A stretch of 11,383 nucleotides of DNA from an uncultured Angelakisella sp. (GTDB taxonomy: Bacteria > Bacillota > Clostridia > Oscillospirales > Ruminococcaceae). The position numbers and the translations under genes are program-made. Location of the stretch: the NCBI GenBank assembly GCA_904420255.1, contig CAJFUT010000260.1, forward strand, positions 1 through 11,383, given 5' to 3'. The notes below the pieces were generated by a model. The model worked only from the letters and a program-made list of their open reading frames with translations. It made no database searches and had not been told where the DNA came from. Positions 6,318-11,383 of this stretch are shown one piece after another. Numbering within the stretch: the stretch's first letter is position 1; every line of letters starts with the position of its first letter.

Positions 6318-7481
6318 ATGCGGGTGGCCCTGTTTACCGAAACCTACCTGCCCCACATCAACGGGGTGGTGACCCATGTGAAAATTCTCAAGGATGGGCT
6401 GGAGCAGCTGGGGCACCAGGTGCTGGTGGTCACCGCCGACGCCGCCGCCCAGCACCATTATGTGGAAAACGGCATCCTCCACTGCCCCGCCCACACCTCC
6501 AAGAAATTCTATAACTACAGCCTTTCCCTCCCCATCAGCAGCACCCGGGTGAAATTTGTCCGGGAATTCGCCCCGGACGTCATCCACATCCACAACGAAT
6601 TCGGCATCGGTATGTCCGGCCTTCTCTGCGCCAAAATCCTCCGGGTGCCCCTGGTCTACACCCTCCACACCATGTATGACGACTACATCTACTACGTTGC
6701 CCCCAAGCCCCTGGTGAAGGCCGCCACCGATTTTTCCCACCACTACTTCAAGTTCATCGCCAAGCACTCCAACGCCCTCACCGGCCCCTCCAAAAAGTGC
6801 CAGGAGTATTTCCGCCTCACCGGCCTGAAAAAGGACGTGAGCGTCATCCCCAACGCCGTGGAGGTGGACCGGTTCTCCCCCTACCTGGTGGACGATTCGG
6901 TCAAAACCGCCCTCCGCCGGAAATACAGCATCGACGACGGCGTGATGGTGGCCTGCTTCGTGGGGCGGCTGGGCCGGGAAAAAAGCGTGGACGTGCTGCT
7001 GGACTACTGGAAGGAGGCCATCTCCCCCGCCGACCGCATCCACCTCATGGTCATCGGGGACGGGCCGGTCCGCCCCGAGCTGGAGCAGCAGGCCGCGGCC
7101 CTGGGCATCACCGATATGGTCACCTTCACCGGCCGGGTGGAGCACCAGGACCTGCCTCCCTACTACGCCCTCTGCGACGTCTATGTCACCGCCTCCCTTT
7201 CCGACACCAACTCCATCTCCATGCTGGAGGGGATGTGCTCCGGGCTGCCGGTGCTCCAGCGCACCGATCCCCTCAACGCCGACCAGGTGGTGGACGGGGA
7301 AAACGGCTTCAACTTCAACACCCCCCGGGAAATGGGGGATAAGCTGCGGCGGATCCAGACCATGGACCCGGACACCCTGGCCCAGTTCAAGCACTCGGTC
7401 ATCGAGTCCATCCGCAACAGCGGCGCCAAGGACCTGGCCGCCCGCACCCTGGCCGTATACCAGCGGGTGCTCCGCCGCTGA
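6318..7481 (+). CDS. Family 4 glycosyltransferase, diacylglycerol glucosyltransferase-like
   Basis: A 387-residue GT-B fold retaining glycosyltransferase. The N-terminal acceptor domain has ETYLPHINGVVTH (8-20), typical of lipid-acting GT4 enzymes such as diacylglycerol alpha-glucosyltransferases, and APDVIHIHNEFGIG (85-98). The C-terminal nucleotide-sugar domain begins near 205, with FVGRLGREKSVDVLL (214-228), VIGDGP (245-250) and the catalytic-region SDTNSISMLEGMCSGLPV (295-312). There the usual first Glu of the EX7E motif is an Asp (D296), while E304 is kept. The ATG has AAGGAGG seven bases upstream. It is a single-gene unit: divergent from tspO and followed by a strong hairpin terminator. 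Membrane glycolipid synthesis is the likeliest role; another lipid- or surface-linked acceptor is possible. Confidence 0.9.
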   Translation: MRVALFTETYLPHINGVVTHVKILKDGLEQLGHQVLVVTADAAAQHHYVENGILHCPAHTSKKFYNYSLSLPISSTRVKFVREFAPDVIHIHNEFGIGMSGLLCAKILRVPLVYTLHTMYDDYIYYVAPKPLVKAATDFSHHYFKFIAKHSNALTGPSKKCQEYFRLTGLKKDVSVIPNAVEVDRFSPYLVDDSVKTALRRKYSIDDGVMVACFVGRLGREKSVDVLLDYWKEAISPADRIHLMVIGDGPVRPELEQQAAALGITDMVTFTGRVEHQDLPPYYALCDVYVTASLSDTNSISMLEGMCSGLPVLQRTDPLNADQVVDGENGFNFNTPREMGDKLRRIQTMDPDTLAQFKHSVIESIRNSGAKDLAARTLAVYQRVLRR

Positions 7482-7505
7482 CCCTGCCGCCACCCCCGGA
7501 ACCCC

Positions 7506-7546
7506 AAAGGGCCGGGACCCGGATTGCTCCGGGCCCCGGCCCTTTT
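7506..7546 (+). terminator. Long GC-rich hairpin terminator between convergent genes
   Basis: A 17-bp arm at 7506-7522 pairs with 7529-7545 with one internal mismatch and a 6-nt loop, followed by TTTTCTC on the plus strand. It lies 25 bp after the glycosyltransferase stop. On the minus strand the stem ends in only a short T-run, so it may also serve the polyferredoxin gene ending at 7558, less efficiently. Confidence 0.88.
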
Positions 7547-7557
7547 CTCATCTCTTT

Positions 7558-8463
7558 TCAGTCCTCCGGCTTCTGCCCCTCCGGGAGCGGCTCCACGGGA
7601 GCCCTGCCGGGGCAGCCCTTCCGGGGGGAAAGCCCCATGGAAAGGGCCCCGTGGGGGCAGGCCCTGGCGCAGTCGCCGCAGCGGATGCAGTCGGGGCTGT
7701 TGGGGGTCTGCCAGGCCGGGATATCCAGGCCGCAGGCCTTGCGGCAGGCCCCGCAGGAGGTGCATTTCTCCCGGTCCACCCGGATGCGGTAAAAGGCGAT
7801 GGGGTGAAACAGGCCGTAAACAGCCCCCAGGGGGCAGAGATAGCGGCAGAAGGGCCGGTACACCGCCACCGAAAGGACCACCAGCACCAGGAGCACCAGG
7901 TTCTTCCAGGCGAAAAGCCAGCCCACCGCCGCCTGGAGGGCGGGACTCACCGCCACCAGGGGAAGCCCCGCGGTGAGGGTCCCGGCGGGGCAGATGTATT
8001 TGCAGAACCAGGGCTGCCCCTGCCCCAGGAAATCCACGGCATACATGGGCAGCAGCACCACAAACAGCGCCAGCACCAGGTACCGGAGCCATTTCAGGAC
8101 CCGGTCCCCCGGGAGCTTCCGCAGCTTCCTGCCGAGGGGGATTTTGTGGAGCAGGTCCTGGACCAGGCCGAAGGGACAGAGCCAGCCGCAGACAAACCGC
8201 CCCAGCACCGCCCCCACCATCATGAGGAAGCCCACCACGTAAAAGGAGAATTGATAGCCCCGGCTCCCCAGCACCGCCTGGAGGGAGCCGATGGGGCAGG
8301 AGCCCAGGGCCCCGGGGCAGGAATAGCAGTTCAGCCCCGGGACGCAGAGGTTTTTCAGGGGGCCGGTATAGATCTTTCCTGCGGCAAAACCGGCCAGATA
8401 GCCGTTGCTCAGAGCCGCTGCCGCCGCCTGGACCAGCAGGCGCAGCTTGTTTCCCTTACCCAA
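7558..8463 (-). CDS. NapH-like membrane 4Fe-4S polyferredoxin
   Basis: A 301-residue membrane iron-sulfur protein, likely passing electrons between cytoplasmic donors and membrane or extracytoplasmic partners. An N-terminal Cys cluster [20 protein letters not shown] (40-59) precedes several hydrophobic helices. NapH/NosR-type motifs are CGWLCP (92-97), CKYICP (154-159) and CRYLCP (206-211). Two ferredoxin 4Fe-4S motifs follow: [11 protein letters not shown] (234-244) and [11 protein letters not shown] (259-269). The upstream in-frame ATG at 8523 lies inside the microprotein gene and would add residues unlike family members. I prefer TTG at 8463, just before [20 protein letters not shown], with GGAG ten bases upstream. 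It overlaps the microprotein stop by 8 bp. It is the last gene of the TlpA cassette. The start is less certain than the identity. Confidence 0.9.
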   Translation of the reverse strand: MGKGNKLRLLVQAAAAALSNGYLAGFAAGKIYTGPLKNLCVPGLNCYSCPGALGSCPIGSLQAVLGSRGYQFSFYVVGFLMMVGAVLGRFVCGWLCPFGLVQDLLHKIPLGRKLRKLPGDRVLKWLRYLVLALFVVLLPMYAVDFLGQGQPWFCKYICPAGTLTAGLPLVAVSPALQAAVGWLFAWKNLVLLVLVVLSVAVYRPFCRYLCPLGAVYGLFHPIAFYRIRVDREKCTSCGACRKACGLDIPAWQTPNSPDCIRCGDCARACPHGALSMGLSPRKGCPGRAPVEPLPEGQKPED

Positions 8464-8596
8464 TTCCGATACACTCCAGACAAATGATGATGGCTTTGGT
8501 AAACACCGTGTTGTTTTCCCCACGGAGGAGGCCGGCGGCGAAAAACGCGGCCCCCGCCAGGAAAACCCCGGCGGTCAGGAGGGCCCGGCGGCTCAC
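8456..8596 (-). CDS. CD1871A-family CXXC motif microprotein
   Basis: A 46-residue membrane microprotein. The predicted product starts [10 protein letters not shown], has one transmembrane helix (about 5-24), and ends [14 protein letters not shown], carrying the CxxC pair C39/C42 close to the C-terminus. This ending matches what I recall of the short CD1871A-family CXXC proteins of Clostridia, found beside thioredoxin-like and 4Fe-4S membrane proteins. The start is GTG at 8596, overlapping the TlpA-like stop as GTGA, with AGGAGG exactly seven bases upstream. Its stop overlaps the polyferredoxin start. The three genes therefore read as one coupled unit, and the CxxC may relay thiol/disulfide electrons or hold a metal. 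The role is inferred from context; no biochemical function is known to me. Confidence 0.87.
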   Translation of the reverse strand: MSRRALLTAGVFLAGAAFFAAGLLRGENNTVFTKAIIICLECIGIG

Positions 8597-9222
8597 TGGG
8601 CGTCCTCCTGCACCTGGGCAAGCTTCTCCTCGATGATTTCCCGCCAGGAATCGGCGTCCCGGGAGCCCAGGTAGCCCATCCCCACCATGTTCCCCTCGCT
8701 GTCCACAAAGATGGTGGTGGGGACGCTGGTGACCTGCCACAGCAGCAGGCCGATCAGGTCCTCCGACGGCAGCAGGTGGAGGTAATCCGCCCCGGTGGCC
8801 TCCACCGCCTCCTTCGCCACCTCCACCTGGCTTTCGGAAATGGAGCCGTCCTGGTTCAGGACGTCGGTGACGATGCCCACAATCTGGAAGCCCTGGTCCT
8901 GGTACTCCTGGTGGAGGGCGCCCAGGTCGGGCATCTCCTGGAGGCAGGGGCCGCAGAAGGTGGCCCAGACGTTCACCATGGTCAGGTCATAGTCGGCGAA
9001 AATCTCCTGGTCCACCGGGTTTCCGTCCAGGTCGGCGGCGGTAAACTCCGTGAGGATGGGGATATTCTCCTCCCCGCCGGCGGAAGCCCCGGAGGAGGAC
9101 GCCTCCTCCCCGGCGGACTGGGAACTCTGGGCTTCCCTGGGGACCTGGCCGCCGGAGCAGGCGGTGAGAAGCAGGGCTGCCGCCAGGAAAAGGGCCGCAA
9201 AACGGCCAAAACAGTTTTTCAT
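8593..9222 (-). CDS. TlpA-like thioredoxin-fold lipoprotein
   Basis: A 209-residue extracytoplasmic thiol-disulfide oxidoreductase. A lipoprotein signal ends in LLTAC (lipidated C22), followed by a Ser/Gly/Ala-rich linker to about 52. The AhpC/TSA-Redoxin/TlpA-type fold starts at [17 protein letters not shown] (54-70). The active site is WATFCGPC (86-93) with C90 and C93, and the conserved cis-Pro is P168 in SVPTTIFVD. Such proteins reduce disulfides outside the membrane, for example during cytochrome or substrate maturation. No cytochrome gene is near, and the partners here are the CXXC microprotein and the polyferredoxin. The ATG at 9222 follows AGGAGG by eight bases, and a near-ideal promoter lies about 80-110 bp upstream. 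Confidence 0.93.
   Translation of the reverse strand: MKNCFGRFAALFLAAALLLTACSGGQVPREAQSSQSAGEEASSSGASAGGEENIPILTEFTAADLDGNPVDQEIFADYDLTMVNVWATFCGPCLQEMPDLGALHQEYQDQGFQIVGIVTDVLNQDGSISESQVEVAKEAVEATGADYLHLLPSEDLIGLLLWQVTSVPTTIFVDSEGNMVGMGYLGSRDADSWREIIEEKLAQVQEDAQ
8604..8609 (-). promoter_or_regulatory. Ribosome binding site deciding the GTG start of the CXXC microprotein
   Basis: AGGAGG on the minus strand, within the last codons of the TlpA-like gene, is seven bases before the GTG at 8596. It supports translation of the 46-residue gene independently of simple reinitiation. Confidence 0.85.
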
Positions 9223-9242
9223 GCTGTGGTCCTCCTAAAGAA

Positions 9243-9290
9243 CGGGAGGGCTGCTCCCGGGAATGGAGCCGGCGTCCCTGGACGGCCGGC
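9243..9290 (-). other. Two hairpins in the tlpA-like leader
   Basis: Downstream of the promoter the leader contains a 9-bp stem with one bulge (9268-9276 with 9281-9290) at the likely 5' end. A 6-bp stem, CGGGAG/CTCCCG (9243-9248 with 9254-9259), follows shortly before the AGGAGG site. They may stabilise the message or modulate translation. No known riboswitch motif was recognised. Confidence 0.45.
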
Positions 9291-9300
9291 AGTTGAATTG

Positions 9301-9330
9301 ATTATAGCGGCTTCCCTCGGCCCGTGTCAA
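9301..9330 (-). promoter_or_regulatory. Strong sigma-70-type promoter of the TlpA/CXXC/polyferredoxin cassette
   Basis: On the minus strand TTGACA (9330-9325) and TATAAT (9306-9301) both match consensus perfectly with an 18-bp spacer. Transcription would start near 9294, giving a leader of about 70 nt before the ATG at 9222. Confidence 0.9.
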
Positions 9331-9367
9331 CTCCCCCATGGGGCCCGGTCCGCGGGCGGAATCCCCC

Positions 9368-9400
9368 AAAATCAAATCAAATTCATATTGTTTTGATTTT
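9368..9400. promoter_or_regulatory. AT-rich inverted repeat upstream of the Spo0A-C gene
   Basis: AAAATCAAA (9368-9376) and TTTGATTTT (9392-9400) are exact reverse complements 15 bases apart, inside an AT-rich island (about 9365-9480) that contrasts sharply with the GC-rich surroundings. It lies between the divergent tlpA-like promoter and the Spo0A-C gene, so it could be an operator or UP-type element. I could not find a convincing consensus promoter for the plus-strand gene. Confidence 0.35.
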
Positions 9401-9489
9401 TTTTGAATATTTTTTGTCACCATTTGTTCTATCCACGGGTTGATAAAGTTATGATTCTCTTAACCCAATCTGTTAGGAGGATTGTAACT

Positions 9490-9879
9490 ATGAGAGAAAT
9501 CACCCTGCCCCAGGCAAAGCAAATCCTTCTCCTGGCCGGCGCGCCCCGCAGCCGCCGCAAGAGCTTTTATCAGGCGGCACTGGCCGTTCTGCTGGCCGCC
9601 CGGGACGAAAACCTGCTGGAGGGGCCGTCAAAGGAGCTTTTCGCCCGGGTGGAGCTGCTGAGCGGCGGCTCCCCCGGCACCGCGGAGCGGAACATCCGGG
9701 GGCTTGTGGCCCTCTGCTGGGACCAGGGCGGCCGGGAGCCCTTCCTGGCCCTGACCGGCCTGGACTACGAGGCAAGGCCCACCGCCTCCCAGTTCATCGG
9801 CGCACTGGCCAACTGCCTGCGCCGCCGGGCGGCAGGGTTGCCCAAAGGCAACCGGCCGGGGCGCCGGCGGCATCCCTGA
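9490..9879 (+). CDS. Stand-alone Spo0A C-terminal-domain DNA-binding protein
   Basis: A 129-residue protein that aligns by eye with the DNA-binding effector domain of Spo0A but lacks a receiver domain. Diagnostic matches are SPGTAERNIRGLVALCW (61-77), corresponding to the recognition-helix region of Spo0A (TASRVERAIRHAIEVAW), and ARPTASQFIGALANCLR (95-111), corresponding to KPTNSEFIAMVADKLR near the Spo0A C-terminus. The start is the ATG at 9490, with TAGGAGG nine bases upstream. An upstream in-frame ATG at 9403 would add 29 residues from the AT-rich leader and is unlikely. A basic tail (about 112-129) extends past the Spo0A homology and contains a 7-bp hairpin in the DNA. Without a phosphorylatable domain it must be controlled by expression, partner or ligand. 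Target sites are unknown. Confidence 0.83.
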   Translation: MREITLPQAKQILLLAGAPRSRRKSFYQAALAVLLAARDENLLEGPSKELFARVELLSGGSPGTAERNIRGLVALCWDQGGREPFLALTGLDYEARPTASQFIGALANCLRRRAAGLPKGNRPGRRRHP

Positions 9880-9891
9880 ATCCGGACCCGC

Positions 9892-9920
9892 AAAAGGCCC
9901 CGGAGCTCTGCTCCGGGGCC
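9892..9920 (-). terminator. Bidirectional hairpin between Spo0A-C gene and SPFH gene
   Basis: An exact 11-bp stem (9896-9906 with 9910-9920) closes a 3-nt loop. Read on the minus strand it is followed by TTTT, fitting termination of the nfeD-SPFH unit ending at 9941. On the plus strand TCCTT follows the stem and a TTTTTT run lies further on (9938-9943 area), so it may also stop the Spo0A-C transcript. Confidence 0.8.
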
Positions 9921-9940
9921 TCCTTCAGCGCGAGGCTTTT

Positions 9941-10867
9941 TTACTTGTCGGTTACCAGTTCCTTCAGGGAGGCGGCCAGCCCGGCCATCCCCTGGATATT
10001 GCTGGGAATGATGATCTTGGTGGCCTTGCCGTCGGCGGCCTTGACAAAGCTCTCGTAAGCCTTGAGGGTCAGGACGGCGTCGCTGGGGGCGGCCTCGTTG
10101 AGCATCCGCAAAGCGTCCGCCGCGGCCTTGTTCACCAGCTCGATGGCCTCGGCCTCGCCCTGGGCCTCCCGGATCTTCTGCTCCTTCACCGCCTCGGCCC
10201 GGAGGATGGCAGCCTGCTTCTCCGCCTCGGCGTTGAGAATCTGGGATTCCTTGTTGCCTTCGGCCACCAGGACCTGGCTGCGCTTTTCGCCCTCGGCCCG
10301 GAGGATGGCCTCCCGGCGCTCCCGCTCGGCCCGCATCTGCTTCTCCATGGCCTCCTGGATATCCCTGGGCGGGACAATGTTCTTCAGCTCCACCCGGTTC
10401 ACCTTGATGCCCCACTTATCGGTGGCCTGGTCCAGGCTGGAGGTGATCCGGGTATTGATGACATCCCGGGAGGTGAGGGTGTGGTCCAATTCCATATCGC
10501 CGATGATGTTCCGCAGGGTGGTTGCGGTGAGGCTCTCGATGGCCAGGATGGGCCGCTCCACGCCGTAGGTGTAGAGTTTGGCGTCGGTGACCTGGTAGAA
10601 GACGATGGTATCGATCTGCATGGTGACGTTATCCTTGGTAATCACCGGCTGGGGGGCGAAGTCCATCACCTGCTCCTTGAGGGAGATCTTCTTGGCGATG
10701 CGGTCCACAATGGGGATTTTGAAATGCAGCCCCGTTTCCCAGGTGCTGTGGTAGGCGCCCAGGCGCTCCACCACATAGACGGTGGCCTGGGGCACCACCC
10801 GGACGTTCCGGATGACAAGCACGATCACCAGAATGAAAAAGACAATGGCAAAAATGGGTCCCATCAT
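9941..10867 (-). CDS. SPFH/band-7 membrane scaffold protein, QmcA/stomatin-like
   Basis: A 308-residue stomatin/prohibitin-type protein. An N-terminal membrane anchor (3-20) is followed by the band-7 domain (about 20-180), with VPQATVYVVERLGAYHSTWETGLHF (25-49) and LRNIIGDMELDHTLTSRDVIN, typical of the QmcA/paraslipin branch. A long Ala/Glu/Arg-rich coiled coil (about 180-255) leads to the oligomerisation end with MAGLAASLKELV. Such proteins form membrane microdomain scaffolds. It follows the nfeD-like gene after 29 bp, the classic NfeD-SPFH pairing, in which the two proteins are thought to work together. Two adjacent ATGs are possible starts; the first (10867) has GGAGG eight bases upstream. 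It is shorter than FloT-type flotillins, which argues against calling it flotillin. Confidence 0.95.
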   Translation of the reverse strand: MMGPIFAIVFFILVIVLVIRNVRVVPQATVYVVERLGAYHSTWETGLHFKIPIVDRIAKKISLKEQVMDFAPQPVITKDNVTMQIDTIVFYQVTDAKLYTYGVERPILAIESLTATTLRNIIGDMELDHTLTSRDVINTRITSSLDQATDKWGIKVNRVELKNIVPPRDIQEAMEKQMRAERERREAILRAEGEKRSQVLVAEGNKESQILNAEAEKQAAILRAEAVKEQKIREAQGEAEAIELVNKAAADALRMLNEAAPSDAVLTLKAYESFVKAADGKATKIIIPSNIQGMAGLAASLKELVTDK

Positions 10868-10896
10868 AACAAACTCCTCCTCTTTCCTCGCAGGGT

Positions 10897-11349
10897 TTAT
10901 TTCGCGGGTCTTACAATGACCTTGACTCCCTCGATGGCCTCCACCACCACGGCGGCCCCCACATGGATGGGCTCCCCGCCGGCGGACCGGGCGCTCCAGT
11001 CCAGGCCGTTCACCCGGACCCGGCCGGTTTCCTCCATATTGTCGATATCCTGGAGCACCGAGCCGGTCATGCCGATGACGCTGTCGGCGTTGGTATGTAC
11101 CTTCTCAACCTTCAGGGCCTTCTTCACAAAGGGCCGGGTCCCCACCAGGGCCACCCCGGACACCACGATGAAAACGCCGAACTGCAGCTCCCAGCCGGCC
11201 CCGAAGATGGTGGCCAGGGTGGCGGCAAAAGCCCCCAGGCAGAGCCAGATGCTCACCAGCTGCACCGTGGCGGCCTCGATGACCAGAAGGAGGATGGCGG
11301 CCAGAAGCCACAGCAATGCGTTCCAGTTGGCGGCGATAAAATCCATCAT
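10897..11349 (-). CDS. NfeD-like membrane protein (short, non-protease form)
   Basis: A 150-residue NfeD family member of the short type that lacks the ClpP-like protease domain. Three membrane helices (about 9-28, 31-50 and 55-71) precede a C-terminal OB-fold domain (about 88-150) with the conserved pattern IGMTGSVLQDI, GRVRVNGLDWSARS and GAAVVVEAIEGVKVIV. These proteins partner with SPFH/stomatin proteins, and here the SPFH gene follows 29 bp downstream. The ATG at 11349 is followed at once by a second ATG; GGGAGG lies upstream across an AAAACGCC spacer. Any upstream genes or promoter lie beyond the window. Confidence 0.94.
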   Translation of the reverse strand: MMDFIAANWNALLWLLAAILLLVIEAATVQLVSIWLCLGAFAATLATIFGAGWELQFGVFIVVSGVALVGTRPFVKKALKVEKVHTNADSVIGMTGSVLQDIDNMEETGRVRVNGLDWSARSAGGEPIHVGAAVVVEAIEGVKVIVRPAK

Positions 11350-11383
11350 GGCGTTTTCCTCCCTATCATTTCTCCTGTTGGGG

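Noticed and set aside
6225..7493. 422-residue minus-strand frame opposite the glycosyltransferase
   Set aside because: Gly/Val/His-rich antisense shadow of a well-supported GT4 gene.
8464..8523. ATG start at 8523 for the polyferredoxin
   Set aside because: It lies inside the CXXC microprotein gene, and the added residues do not resemble the family N-terminus; TTG at 8463 fits better, though this is not certain.
11347..11370. Possible 7-codon upstream frame ending as ATGA at the nfeD start
   Set aside because: The ribosome binding site is too close to its ATG, and the region more likely contains the end of an upstream gene beyond the window.

Overview
The window looks like chromosomal DNA from a GC-rich, spore-forming-lineage Clostridia bacterium, most likely of the Oscillospiraceae/Ruminococcaceae group. 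The reasons are strong AGGAGG-type ribosome binding sites, GTG and TTG starts, HprK and WhiA in one gene cluster leading into dnaE, a solo Spo0A-type DNA-binding domain, and a CD1871A-type CXXC microprotein. The genus cannot be fixed from the sequence alone.

Layout. (1) Positions 1-5405, minus strand: a tightly spaced run hprK > PHP phosphatase > murB > whiA > P-loop kinase-like ATPase > lipoprotein > dnaE (5' end only, cut by the window edge). It joins carbon-flux sensing (HprK), peptidoglycan precursor synthesis (MurB), a division/sporulation-associated regulator (WhiA) and replication (DnaE). rapZ and yvcK, which often lie beside whiA in Firmicutes, are absent here. A 66-bp unit, present about three times, starts inside the last codons of whiA and fills most of the gap to the kinase gene. 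(2) 5529-6002, minus: a TspO/MBR-family membrane protein with a TTG start. (3) 6003-6317: a palindrome-rich intergenic region with TATAAT elements on both strands, separating tspO from the divergent plus-strand gene. (4) 6318-7481, plus: a GT4 glycosyltransferase resembling diacylglycerol glucosyltransferases, ended by a long hairpin terminator. (5) 7558-9222, minus: a three-gene redox cassette of TlpA-like thioredoxin lipoprotein > 46-residue CXXC membrane microprotein > NapH-like polyferredoxin membrane protein, behind a near-ideal sigma-70-type promoter. (6) 9490-9879, plus: a stand-alone Spo0A C-terminal-domain protein, divergent from the redox cassette and separated from it by an AT-rich stretch. 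(7) 9941-11349, minus: an nfeD > SPFH/band-7 pair, convergent with the Spo0A-C gene across a shared hairpin.

Most of the window is conserved core chromosome. The parts that most reward a second look are the whiA 3'-end tandem repeat, the nested palindromes between tspO and the glycosyltransferase, the TlpA/CXXC-microprotein/polyferredoxin module, and the solo Spo0A-C regulator. No tRNA, rRNA, CRISPR array, transposase or phage gene was recognised.
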